Translations under genes and position numbers: made by a program
The notes under the pieces: generated by a model
Database searches by the model: none
Told to the model about the DNA's origin: nothing
Seen by the model: the letters and a program-made list of their open reading frames with translations, nothing else
DNA from: Cryobacterium suzukii
Lineage (GTDB): Bacteria > Actinomycetota > Actinomycetes > Actinomycetales > Microbacteriaceae
NCBI RefSeq assembly: GCF_004403185.1
Contig: NZ_SOHJ01000013.1
Location: 26,244 to 90,243 of the forward strand
Length of the DNA: 64,000 bases
Reading direction: 5' to 3'
In this document: positions 1-7,976 of the stretch, piece by piece
Position numbering within the stretch: the first letter of the stretch is position 1
Layout: each line of letters begins with the position of its first letter

Positions 1-1
1 G

Positions 2-658
2 ACCAGCCTTGCCTTCGCGCCCATCATTGTCGTACAGCCGCTTGGGGCGGTCGCCCTCGTCATCACCGCTGTTTTAAATGCCAGAGTCAGCAAGGTCAAG
101 CTCAATCGTGCCAGCGTTATTGCCATCTCCATGTGCGTGGGCGGGGTAGGCCTGTTCGTGACAGTGGCCGCGTTCACCGCGGTCGACAAGCCGGTCACCG
201 ACCAAAACCTGGTGACAATTCTCATCGTTCTCGCGTTCGTTCTGCTGGCCTTTGCGCTTGCCTTCGGGTTTCTGCGCCGTCGGTCGCAGGCAATTTTCTA
301 CATTCTCGGTGCCGGTGTGCTCTACGGATTCGTTGCGACGTTGGCCAAGGTCGTCATCAATCGCACCCAGCACGGAAACTTTGAGTGGCTCACTTTGACG
401 TGTGTGCTCGGTCTACTGCTCGCCGCCGTGCTGGGGGCGTACTTCGTGCAGAACGCCTACGCCTCTGGCCCACCGGATCTCGTGATTGCCGGGCTCACCG
501 TGGTCGACCCGCTCGTCGCTGTAGGCATTGGAATCGTCGTGCTTGGCGAAGCCAGCCAGGCACCGCCCGCAGCTGCGGTCGCGTTTGTCGTGGCGGGGGC
601 GATCGCCATTTGGGGTGTATTTCTGCTCGCGCGCTACCACCCCCAACTCGACCGCTGA
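2..658 (+). CDS. DMT/EamA-type permease, C-terminal part (partial at window start)
   Basis: The reading frame is open from the first bases of the window, so the true start lies upstream. The visible 218 residues form several hydrophobic helices separated by short basic loops (for example RRRSQ and ARYHP). The last helices are rich in Val, Ala and Gly, as in the drug/metabolite transporter (EamA) superfamily, and end in a short basic tail. The phrase ASGPPDLVIAGLTVVDPLVAV resembles the penultimate helices of actinobacterial DMT permeases. The substrate cannot be told. It lies about 150 bases upstream of a glycosyltransferase on the same strand. Confidence 0.6.
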   Translation, partial: TSLAFAPIIVVQPLGAVALVITAVLNARVSKVKLNRASVIAISMCVGGVGLFVTVAAFTAVDKPVTDQNLVTILIVLAFVLLAFALAFGFLRRRSQAIFYILGAGVLYGFVATLAKVVINRTQHGNFEWLTLTCVLGLLLAAVLGAYFVQNAYASGPPDLVIAGLTVVDPLVAVGIGIVVLGEASQAPPAAAVAFVVAGAIAIWGVFLLARYHPQLDR

Positions 659-812
659 ATCGTCAAAAATTTTGGGCCGCCACGGTGCGGGACACCGCGT
701 AATGGGCACGGTTTAGAATAGGGTTCGAGTGCAACGCGTCATGATCAGCGAATGCACCCAAGATTTCCTGCCGGATGATGATCCCGGCCCAACAACGTAG
801 GGACTACTCCAC

Positions 813-2093
813 TTGTCAGATTCGACCGACTCGCTGAGCAGCCTAACCCCGGGCGATGCGCCCGAGCGCAACGGGGGTGCGCCGGACGAAAAGCCGCGGA
901 TTCGTGTTCTCATCGCCGCCGATACCTTTGCACCCGATGTAAACGGTGCTGCTCGATTTGCCGAGCGACTGGCCGCCGGCCTGGTGGCACGCGGCCACGA
1001 GGTTCAGATCATGGCGCCGGCGCCGTCGCGCAAGCACGGCAGTGGGACCGAAATGCACGAGGGACAGCCGATGGTGGTGCATCGCCTGCACAGCTGGCGC
1101 TGGTACCCGCACGATTGGTTACGCTTCGCCCTACCCTGGCTGGTTCGCGGTGAAAGCCGGCGCATTCTCGACTCTTTCCATCCCGACGTCGTGCACTTTC
1201 AATCCCACATCAACGTCGGCCGCGGCGTATCGATCGAAGCGGCCAAGCGCAACATTCGCATGGTCGGCACGAATCACTTTATGCCCGAGAACATGGTGAA
1301 GTTTTCCCTCGTACCAGTCGGCTTTCAGGATCGTGTCATCAAGGCCGCCTGGCGAGCTGCCCGGCGCACCTTCGGCCGTGCCGCAGCCGTGACTACCCCG
1401 ACCAGACGTGCCGCCCAGTTTCTGGAGAAATACACCGGTCTCACCGGTGTCCATGCGATTTCCTGCGGAATCGACGCCGACAACTACGCACCGAACTTCG
1501 AGCCGCGCACGACGAACCGAATTCTGTTCGTCGGTCGAGTCACGGGAGAGAAGCAGATCGACGTCCTACTGCAGGCGGCAGCGCTGCTGTCACCCGACCT
1601 CGACGCCCGGATCGAGATTGTCGGCGGGGGCGACCAGAAACGCAACCTGGAGCACCTGGCCGATACCCTCGGGATCCGCTCGCGTGTCACGTTCACCGGT
1701 TATGTGACGGATGACGAGCTGCGCGCGGCGTACTCACGGGCTACGGTTTTCGCCATGCCGTCCATTGCCGAGCTGCAGAGCATCGCCACGATGGAGGCCA
1801 TGGCGTCGGGATTGCCGATTGTGGCCGCCAATGCCATGGCGCTTCCACACCTCGTGCATGACCAGGCCAACGGGTACCTGTTCAAGCCGAGCGACGCGCA
1901 GGATCTCGCGGACAAACTGACCATGGTGCTCACGGCGTCGCCGGAACACCTGGAGGCACTCAAGCGGGAGTCGCTCAAGCTCATCGCTGCACACGATATC
2001 AAGCGCACTTTAAACACCTTCGAATGCCTGTATCGTGGGGAGCCGGTGAGCGATCTGGTCACCAACGGGGCCTCCTCGCAGACGCCGGAATAG
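813..2093 (+). CDS. GT4-family glycosyltransferase
   Basis: The 426-residue product has the GT-B layout of family 4 glycosyltransferases. An N-terminal Rossmann half opens with RVLIAADTFAPDVNGAARF, and a C-terminal nucleotide-sugar half holds ILFVGRVTGEKQID and the acidic motif around AELQSIATMEAMASGLP, a variant of the E-x7-E motif. Such enzymes transfer a sugar from a nucleotide donor to a lipid or glycan at the inner face of the membrane. No membrane segment is visible. The chosen start is TTG at 813 with only a weak GGGA upstream. The first 30 residues are low-complexity and a GTG at 906 is an alternative start. The acceptor is unknown; a mannosyltransferase is plausible but not shown. 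Confidence 0.85.
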   Translation: MSDSTDSLSSLTPGDAPERNGGAPDEKPRIRVLIAADTFAPDVNGAARFAERLAAGLVARGHEVQIMAPAPSRKHGSGTEMHEGQPMVVHRLHSWRWYPHDWLRFALPWLVRGESRRILDSFHPDVVHFQSHINVGRGVSIEAAKRNIRMVGTNHFMPENMVKFSLVPVGFQDRVIKAAWRAARRTFGRAAAVTTPTRRAAQFLEKYTGLTGVHAISCGIDADNYAPNFEPRTTNRILFVGRVTGEKQIDVLLQAAALLSPDLDARIEIVGGGDQKRNLEHLADTLGIRSRVTFTGYVTDDELRAAYSRATVFAMPSIAELQSIATMEAMASGLPIVAANAMALPHLVHDQANGYLFKPSDAQDLADKLTMVLTASPEHLEALKRESLKLIAAHDIKRTLNTFECLYRGEPVSDLVTNGASSQTPE

Positions 2094-2134
2094 TCACGTA
2101 ATTGTGGGTGCGACCGTTCGGTCGTTCCCTTTTT

Positions 2135-2208
2135 GGGGCGGTAGCTCAGCTGGTTAGAGCAGCGGACTCATAATCCGTCGGTCCCGGGTTCAAGTCCCGG
2201 TCGCCCTA
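2135..2208 (+). tRNA. tRNA with CAU anticodon (Met elongator or Ile2)
   Basis: A full cloverleaf can be folded by eye. The 7-bp acceptor stem (GGGGCGG with TCGCCCT) has G-U pairs at both ends. The D stem is GCTC/GAGC, the anticodon stem GCGGA/TCCGT encloses the loop CTCATAA, and the T stem is CCGGG/CCCGG with loop TTCAAGT. The anticodon is CAU. CCA is not encoded. The loop is compatible with either elongator methionine tRNA or the lysidine-modified isoleucine tRNA, and sequence reading alone does not decide between them. The 3' half is repeated twice downstream, as expected where integrative elements used this gene as target. Confidence 0.95.
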
Positions 2209-2388
2209 CTGTAATTAGATTCGATCAGTGTTTTTATCCGGCACAATGGCCGAGATTTGATGATAAGAATATCGGTCCCGGATTCAAGTCCCGGTAACCG
2301 CGAAAAAACAGCACCTGATCAAGCCTTCTGTTCGCCCGCGAACGAGTCAAACTCGGTGAATATCGCTTCGGTCCTGGATTCGAGTCCC
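2178..2388 (+). repeat. Three direct copies of the tRNA 3' end (attachment-site-like ladder)
   Basis: The 24-base stretch spanning the end of the anticodon stem, variable loop and T arm of the tRNA (2178-2201) recurs at 2272-2295 with one mismatch. A shorter copy at 2368-2388 has two further changes. The spacings are 94 and 96 bases. The two downstream copies are each preceded by GAATATCG. Repeats of a tRNA 3' end next to an integrase remnant are the usual footprint of site-specific integration at a tRNA gene. Two extra copies suggest tandem or successive insertions that have since been lost (inference). Confidence 0.75.
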
Positions 2389-2531
2389 CACACCGTTTGT
2401 GGAAATCCGGCTGATCAGGAATTTTCTGTCGGCAGAGGCGCGACGGGATTTGACGCGGTTAACGTTTATTCGACGTTTATTCCGAAATATTGCCTATTAT
2501 GGGCGTTTACGCAAAAGGTGCTCGACCAATC

Positions 2532-2561
2532 TCGAGTGGCATCGAGTGGCATCGAGTTGCA
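2532..2561. repeat. 10-bp tandem repeat, three copies
   Basis: The unit TCGAGTGGCA occurs three times in a row, the last with one change (TCGAGTTGCA). It lies in a stretch without a gene between the tRNA-end copies and the integrase remnant. No function is apparent. Confidence 0.8.
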
Positions 2562-2616
2562 CCGATTGCTTTCGGTCGAAGGGGACTAAACGCTTTCTCG
2601 CGTGTGGCAGTGATCC

Positions 2617-2663
2617 GAACTACTCAACGGGCATGCACGCCGAGTAGTTCAGCGTGCATGCCC
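2617..2663. promoter_or_regulatory. Two interleaved perfect inverted repeats
   Basis: GAACTACTC (2617-2625) is complementary to GAGTAGTTC (2642-2650). GGGCATGCACGC (2629-2640) is complementary to GCGTGCATGCCC (2652-2663). The arms alternate A-B-A'-B', so the two hairpins (9 bp and 12 bp) exclude one another in RNA or single-stranded DNA. The site lies about 45 bases before the truncated integrase gene. It could be a protein-binding site of the lost element, an RNA switch or a cruciform-forming site. The sequence shows the symmetry; the function is not known. Confidence 0.7.
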
Positions 2664-2709
2664 ATGTGCACGAGTTCGTGGGCGTTCTTAGATAACCGCT
2701 AAGGAAGCG

Positions 2710-3204
2710 ATGATGGCTGGACGACCACGACTGCCGATCAGCACGTTCGGTGCGATCAAGACCACGACGCTTGGCATCCGGCAGTACCGGGCGCAGACGT
2801 GCTTCCGCGATTGGGACGGCCGAACTCGGCAGGTCACCGCGGTCGGTTTCAGGCGCAACGCGGCGCAGGCAGCGCTCAAGGTCGGCCTGGCCGCACGCCT
2901 GCCCGGCGGCGGTATCGGCGACTCGCTGACTGCGCCTTCACCCTTCCCGGCGCCTGCCCACGCGTGGCTTGAGGATGTGACGCTCGACGTTGACCGTTCC
3001 CAAGGAACGAAAGACACCTACCAGCGCCAGGCGCGTGGACTCGTGCTCCCGTTCTTCGAACACTTCCCTGTGCGCGAGGTGACGGTGGGCCGGATCGAGC
3101 GATTCCTGAGGGAGCAGCGAGCGCGGTCATATCCTCGAGCGAAGCACTCCCGCACCATCCTCGGCATGATCTCGGCGTTCGCGGTACGGCGCGATGTTTC
3201 ATAA
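2710..3204 (+). pseudogene. Truncated tyrosine-type integrase (N-terminal and core-binding part only)
   Basis: The reading frame follows a good ribosome site (AAGGAAG at 2701-2707) and encodes 164 residues. The first part matches the arm-binding region of phage and ICE integrases in style (IRQYRAQTCFRDWDGRTRQV). It continues into a SAM-like core-binding domain (residues about 85-160: LDVDRSQGTKDTYQRQA, then VREVTVGRIERFL and SRTILGMISAF). The protein stops there. The catalytic domain with its R-H-R-Y residues is absent, while full integrases have about 380-420 residues. It sits next to the repeated tRNA ends, so it is read as the broken integrase of a lost integrative element. ATG at 2713 is an equally good start. 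Confidence 0.8.
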
Positions 3205-3228
3205 CTACCGGTCAGTACCGTTATTCAG

Positions 3229-3321
3229 CTAGGACGTATGCGCCGTTGTTATTAAAATCGTCGCGCAGCGAGATTCGGGTGATCTGGAATGGCGAAAAAG
3301 GGGAGTGGTGATACGTCCTAG
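3229..3321. repeat. 93-bp element bounded by 11-bp perfect inverted repeats
   Basis: CTAGGACGTAT at 3229-3239 is the exact reverse complement of ATACGTCCTAG at 3311-3321. The interior of about 70 bases codes for nothing. It lies 25 bases after the point where the integrase gene is cut off. The layout resembles a miniature inverted-repeat element, but no flanking target duplication was seen, so this remains a suggestion. The stretch 3205-3544 holds no other gene. Confidence 0.5.
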
Positions 3322-3544
3322 GGTTTCGAGACGGTTGAAGCGTCGAAATAGTGTGGCGGTTATGGCATCTGAGGGGGCATCTTTGATGGGCGGGTCAAAC
3401 GCGACACCTTCTGATACATCGACGTCAGCACGAAATCCTGTTCTCGACGCCTAGGTCCGCAACATGCCATCGGTGGGCCGAGGCCTTGAGGTCGATGTTG
3501 CCCCGCGCAATAGAATCGGAAAGACGCTGCGACGAAGGAGACGA

Positions 3545-4447
3545 ATGAACGAGCTGGAGCATCGGGTTCGGGCACTGTGGACGTTGTTCGAGCCGATCCA
3601 CGCGGTGACGTATTTCTCGCCGGAGGCGAGGGAGGCGTTCGCAGATATCGGACTCACCCGTTACTGGGACGGATACTTCGCCGGTCGCGCCGCCCCGCTC
3701 GGGGCCGTGACCGCCGGGCCGGTGGTGGCGATCTTCAGTGGGTTCGCTCCGTTCTTGGTCGAACGGGTGCTGCCGGCTGTGTGGTCGACGGTGACGTCGG
3801 ACCGGGTCCTTGACGCGCGGTCTCGGGGTGCAGCAGTGACGCTGCGAAACCTCGTGCCCGACGAACGATCTGTCACCGAAGCGGCTGACGTACTTGCCCA
3901 GGCTGCGGCTCGTATCGACACCATAGGCCGACCACTCGCGGCGGCGAACAGCGCTCTGCCGGTGGAGTCGGATCCGTATCGCCGTCTCTGGCAAGCCGCG
4001 GCCACTCTTCGCGAGCATCGCGGAGACGGGCATGTGATCGCACTGGTCGAGGGAGGGATCGCGGGCATCAGCACCATCGTGTTGCGCAGCGCGGTCGACA
4101 TCGACGCGACGAGCGTGCGAAAGGCGCGTGGCTGGACGGAGGAACAGTGGGCAATCGAAGTCGACGAGCTCTCGGCCCGCGGGCTACTGGCCGGCCAGGG
4201 CCAGATCACCGAGAAGGGCACAGCGGCACTCGATCGTGCCGAGCAGGTGACCAACCGCTTGGCCGTCCATCCGTGGAGGGGAGTGACCGACGACGAGATC
4301 GCGGATGTCGCCCGAACGCTGGCGCCCATCGCAAGAGCGTGCCAAACGGTCTTTCCATTTCCGAACCCGATCGGCATGCCCCAGCCGTGGGACCCGAATC
4401 TCGACCCGAACGCGTCCTCCGTCCCGACGTCGCCGCGCGCGAATTGA
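3545..4447 (+). CDS. SCO6745-family protein (predicted helix-turn-helix)
   Basis: The start is ATG at 3545 behind GAAGGAG (3534-3540), giving 300 residues. The N-terminus (LWTLFEPIHAVTYFSPEAREAF, then GYFAGRAAPLG) is typical of the actinobacterial SCO6745 family. The C-terminal third (ARGWTEEQWAIEVDELSARGLL, then ITEKGTAALDRAEQVTNRLA) looks like a winged-helix segment. The length is near the family norm of about 280-300. The family has no firm function. The gene is intact although both neighbours are remnants, so it may be the surviving cargo of the former element. The last 30 residues are Pro- and Asn-rich and look unstructured. Confidence 0.75.
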   Translation: MNELEHRVRALWTLFEPIHAVTYFSPEAREAFADIGLTRYWDGYFAGRAAPLGAVTAGPVVAIFSGFAPFLVERVLPAVWSTVTSDRVLDARSRGAAVTLRNLVPDERSVTEAADVLAQAAARIDTIGRPLAAANSALPVESDPYRRLWQAAATLREHRGDGHVIALVEGGIAGISTIVLRSAVDIDATSVRKARGWTEEQWAIEVDELSARGLLAGQGQITEKGTAALDRAEQVTNRLAVHPWRGVTDDEIADVARTLAPIARACQTVFPFPNPIGMPQPWDPNLDPNASSVPTSPRAN

Positions 4448-4632
4448 AAAGGTTCATCGACGGGGACGGATCATGATTCGTTTGGGGCGGATCGGCGTCC
4501 CGGTCACCGTTCCTCGCTTCGAATATCGGAAACCGTGCGTTTCGGCGCGGTGGGTGCTCAAGTCCGTCAATTGCTTGGCCTGGCTCTACGATTGGGAACA
4601 CACGACTGGCGCGGGTAGAGAACTACCCGGGA

Positions 4633-5100
4633 GTGGAGTCGAGAACATCATCCGCCTGGGCGTTCTCCGCATCGAACGCGGAAAACGTCACGACAGCACA
4701 GCTGATGGACGGTACGGGCCTCGCGGAAGAGACCTTCGCGCGGATCACCGAAGGCGCAGCCCAGTTTCTAGCAGTCGTCGGTCAACGCCCGTGTTTGGTC
4801 ACCGTCCTGGTGGGGGATGATCCGTCTTCACACGTGTACGTGCGGATGAAGGCCAATCGCTCAGGCAAGGTCGGCATCGAGTCCCGACGTATTGACCTCC
4901 CGCAAACGACGACAACGGAAGAGCTCGTTGCAGTCTTGAAAGACCTATCGGACGACCGGTCAGTGGACGGAATCCTGCTGCAACACCCGGTCCCCGGACA
5001 GATCGACGAACGTGCCGCATATCTCGCCGAATACGCGTGCTTCGCGGACGATGCCATCTGCCGAGTCCTGCACTGCCAGCCCGGCGACACCCTGGTCTGA
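4633..5100 (+). pseudogene. folD-like remnant (methylenetetrahydrofolate dehydrogenase/cyclohydrolase)
   Basis: From about residue 20 the frame reads like the N-terminal catalytic domain of FolD: TAQLMDGTGLAEETFARI, CLVTVLVGDDPSSHVYVR, then SVDGILLQHPVPGQIDE. FolD interconverts methylene-, methenyl- and formyl-tetrahydrofolate in the cytoplasm. Homology stops after about 130 residues and the tail (EYACFADDAICRVLHC) is unlike FolD. The whole NADP-binding half is missing; intact FolD has about 280-300 residues. No credible start codon precedes the conserved region, where GTC stands in place of a start. This is a gene fragment, probably left by rearrangement of the tRNA-linked zone. Confidence 0.75.
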
Positions 5101-5150
5101 GATGACGACCAGCCCGCAGCCTCCTGATTCCCAGAAGAGTCCCGCAAGGG

Positions 5151-5664
5151 GTTCGGCAGCGTGCGTCATCATTCGGTGTCCGCTGGCACCGGGAAGGTGG
5201 AGGACCTCGAAACTGACGTCGAAGTCCCCAACCTCGGGGTGGTGGAAGCGCTTGATACCGCTCACGCATTGTTGGACCGGGTGCTTCGTCCACATCGCAG
5301 CGAAGTCGGGGCTCTTGAGCGTGAGTTCGCCGATGAGTTAGGTCAGTTCGGCGTCGTCCTGGTGTTGTGCGGCGATGAACCGCAACGATGCCACGGCGAG
5401 GGAGGCCTCGTCACGCCAGTTGCGATAGAGGTCTTTCGTGTGGGGGTCGAGGAAGAGCATCCGGGTGAGGTTTGGCCGATCGAATGGCCGGCTTGGCGCG
5501 TCTAAGTCGGTGTGCCCGGCGACGAGCAGATGCCCGAGCGGGTTCCAGGCCAGGACTTCGTTCCTTCGGCCCATGATCACGGTCGGAACATTGGCCATGG
5601 CGCTCAGAAGACGTATGGTGCCGGGCGTTGCCTGGTCGGGTTTGCTAGGCGCAGTTGCCGTCAT
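5151..5664 (-). pseudogene. MmyB-type regulator ligand-binding domain, broken by an in-frame stop
   Basis: Reading leftward from ATG at 5664, the product resembles the C-terminal domain of MmyB-like transcription regulators: IMGRRNEVLAWNPLGHLLV, FLDPHTKDLYRNW, then SGIKRFHHPEVGDFDV. A TAA codon at 5338-5340 interrupts the domain, and the same frame continues on both sides of it (ELT, stop, LIGELTLKSPDFA). The N-terminal Xre-type DNA-binding domain is absent, and similarity fades after HRMMTHAAEP. The left end abuts the folD remnant. Both the truncation and the nonsense codon indicate a dead gene. Confidence 0.75.
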
Positions 5665-5807
5665 CGGTTGGTCTCACAAGTCCTCATTTATGCCGACTAC
5701 TTTCGCGCCGCGGACACTGCTATTTTTGCGCACACAGCGACCGAGAGTCGCCCCGCCAGAGCCTTCATTCAAGGTGAAGGACATGATCGAAAAGGGAGTT
5801 CCCTGTC

Positions 5808-5999
5808 ATGAAAATTTCGTGCCCCTTCTGCCATTCAGAGGCGACCCTTACTCCGAATCCCGCTCACGACGAGCGTCCCTCACTACCGAATTACCTCCTA
5901 ACCTGTTCCGGATGTCAGCGCACCAACGTGCAGCGCGATCCGGTTCACCAGCCCCGGATATCGGCCAGAATCCTCGTCCCGTCCCACCAATTCGGCTAA
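5808..5999 (+). CDS. Small zinc-ribbon-like protein
   Basis: A 63-residue product with two CxxC knuckles (CPFC at residues 5-8 and CSGC at about 33-36) spaced as in a rubredoxin-like zinc ribbon. ATG at 5808 is preceded by an AAAAGGGAG stretch about 15 bases upstream, a weak but possible ribosome site. The C-terminal part is Arg- and Pro-rich. The reading frame is short and lies in a decayed region, so expression is uncertain. Confidence 0.45.
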   Translation: MKISCPFCHSEATLTPNPAHDERPSLPNYLLTCSGCQRTNVQRDPVHQPRISARILVPSHQFG

Positions 6000-6690
6000 C
6001 CGCTCGCAACTCACAAACACGGTCCGGCGCCAATATTCGGGTCTGAGTAGTACTGGAACGAAACGTCCGCTAAGGGCTTGGTCGTTCAGACTTGGATGTT
6101 CGTATCACTGATGCGGAAGGAAGCGACCATGACCGGCCGGAATGGTCAAAAGACATCAAAAGACAGTGCCGCGCAGCGGCTCCGCTTAGGTCGGTCTGAG
6201 GGCGGCCACGCCGCCGTTCCATTGTGGCGGGAGAGGGCTGTGACTGCGCCGCTGCTTCCGTTGTGATGCCCGCCAGGGCTGTCTTCCGGGGTGGGCGGTG
6301 TGAGACGTGGACGTCGGCGGCTGACACCTAAGCGGACACCTAACGGTTCTCCAAAGGCAGCGAATTTGTCGCCGTAGGGCTGGTCGGCTGGGTGCGACGC
6401 AATCGCTGCTGCGCGAAGCCTTCGACCCAAACCGGGCCCTTCCGAATGCCCGTGCCGGACTGAGCGGAAACCACGCCAGGCGACTGCTTGAGCTCGTGAG
6501 GCCTCCATGTGCTCCGGGCTCCCTAGGACCGACCTCTGATGCGTTGCCCCTCGCGTTCACGGCACTCGCCCGGCCGTGAACAGACACGCAATCATGGGTA
6601 GGCTCGACGAGGCGCGTTTGCAGAACTTGTTGACGTTCCGCTCGGCGGGCAATGTCCCGTCGCGCTCGGCTTGAACGTGAAGGAAACACC
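6000..6690. other. Stretch without a recognisable gene
   Basis: The open frames here are GC-driven: rich in Arg, Ser and Pro, without motifs or convincing ribosome sites. No tRNA, repeat array or transposase motif was recognised. It probably belongs to the same decayed zone as the fragments on its left. Confidence 0.5.
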
Positions 6691-7152
6691 GTGTCTGATC
6701 ACGCAAGAATCAAGGGGCACACCGTGACCCGCACCGTGCACATCGAAGCCTCGCGTGCGCGCGTTTGGAAGGCCCTGACCGACCCCGAGGTGATGGTCAA
6801 GTGGTTTGGCGACGGTGTGGGGTTCACCGCGCTCGAGCCCGGTGCAACTGGCAGCATCCACTGGGATGACTACGGCAGCTTCCCGATCGAAATCACCGAG
6901 GTCGTACCCGACGGCTCGTTCGGCTTCCGTTGGTCGGGAATCCCCGCCGAACAGCTCGACGAGTACTCGACGCACGTGCGCTTCACCATCGCCGATGCTG
7001 GTTCCGGGACGGATGTCACCGTGATCGAATCGGGCTTCGATACACTGCCCGGCGGCACCCGCTACCGTCGCGAACGTCTTGAGCAAAACCGAGAGGGCTG
7101 GGACGTCGAACTCGACGAGCTCGCGATCCTATTCGCCGGTGTCACTGATTAG
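6691..7152 (+). CDS. SRPBCC/AHSA1-like domain protein
   Basis: The 153-residue product begins at GTG 6691 behind GAAGGA (6679-6684). The longer in-frame start at 6652 has no ribosome site. The fold signature is TRTVHIEASRARVWKALTDP, then VMVKWFGDGVGF and a C-terminal helix (RRERLEQNREGWDVELDELA). This is the AHSA1 branch of the START/SRPBCC superfamily, which binds hydrophobic ligands in a helix-grip pocket. No ligand or partner can be named. It stands alone between gene-free stretches. Confidence 0.85.
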   Translation: MSDHARIKGHTVTRTVHIEASRARVWKALTDPEVMVKWFGDGVGFTALEPGATGSIHWDDYGSFPIEITEVVPDGSFGFRWSGIPAEQLDEYSTHVRFTIADAGSGTDVTVIESGFDTLPGGTRYRRERLEQNREGWDVELDELAILFAGVTD

Positions 7153-7330
7153 TTCACGATTACGGGGGAGTCACTCGACGAGTTGGCCACGTTGCTCGGC
7201 CGGTAGAGGACTATTTGGCGGAGCGCAGAGGATGTAGTTCCCCACCAATGAGGACTTCCTTGACTCAATAGCCGAGTTCGTCGGGCTACGAACCATACAC
7301 GGGCCGAAGCGACTTCAGGAACGATTGAAA

Positions 7331-7370
7331 GCACTGAAGCACTGAAGCACTGAAGCACTGAAGCACTGAT
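7331..7370. repeat. 8-bp tandem repeat, five copies
   Basis: GCACTGAA is repeated five times without interruption, the last copy ending in T. It directly abuts the transposase remnant to its right. The 8-bp period is not a multiple of three, which argues against a coding role. Confidence 0.9.
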
Positions 7371-7558
7371 GCGCTGTTGCGCTGCGGGCCTTCCTGCACC
7401 ATACGACCGCTACCCGCCAGCACACCTTCATCGCGGAGCTTGCGCCATTCGGTGATCTGCGAGAAGTAGATCCGCTGCTCCCGCAAGTACGCACCGCCTG
7501 CGCTGTTCTGGATGGCGGCCGCGTAGGCGGCCAGGTGATCAAGTTTCTGTGCCGGGGT
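7371..7558 (-). pseudogene. Transposase fragment (IS3-type OrfA-like N-terminus)
   Basis: Read on the minus strand, the frame gives RSFTPAQKLDHLAAYAAAI, then GGAYLREQRIYFSQITEW and RKLRDEGVLAG. This matches in style the N-terminal helix-turn-helix part of IS3-like transposases, which usually read LLRREGLYSSHITEWRR. It has no start codon of its own and is cut off at the 8-bp repeat tract. The region from 7560 to 7920 shows no convincing gene. Confidence 0.65.
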
Positions 7559-7929
7559 AAACGACCTTTCTCCAGGTCGGACCGCCGGCTCGGAGTCCGG
7601 GACTACTCATTTGACTATCGTCGAGTACGGCGATCAGAGACGGGCTGGGCATGGTGGTGGTTTCCGGGTTCTCGCCCTACGTCATGCGGCGGACTTGCTG
7701 GTAGCTACCTTCCTCACCCAACCCTGACACGCAGGGGTGGACACCAATCGGGTCGCGCTCTCGGTGACGCTCGTCGATGGCGACGGTCTGCCTGGCGCGA
7801 AGATCGAGTTCGTCGCTGACGAAAACTCTCGGGCCCTGCGTTGATGGCGACTGCGCGGCGGTCGGTTTCACTTGGGTGAAACATTCGACGACAGGCGACT
7901 TTGACGGCATGGGGATAAAGCCATAATAT

Positions 7930-7960
7930 GAGTTTGCAACTCACATACTGAGTTCTCAAC
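7930..7960. promoter_or_regulatory. Putative operator in front of the GntP permease gene
   Basis: GAGTTTGCAACTC (7930-7942) is a 5-bp inverted repeat with a 3-base spacer. A related half, GAGTTCTCAAC (7950-7960), follows 20 bases later, one to two helix turns away. Both lie just before the ribosome site (GAGGAGAAG, 7964-7972) of the permease gene. Paired short palindromes are typical IclR-family targets, and an IclR gene is next door. The assignment is an inference. Confidence 0.45.
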
Positions 7961-7976
7961 GATGAGGAGAAGCGCT

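Noticed and set aside
2617..2663. H-type pseudoknot
   Set aside because: The arms alternate as in a pseudoknot, but the linkers are only 3, 1 and 1 bases, too short to cross 9- and 12-bp stems. Alternative hairpins are more likely.
2257..2702. Small proteins in the gap after the tRNA
   Set aside because: The frames run through the tRNA-end copies and the inverted repeats and have no ribosome sites.
2135..7976. Intact prophage or ICE
   Set aside because: Only a truncated integrase and remnants are present; no capsid, replication or conjugation genes are seen.
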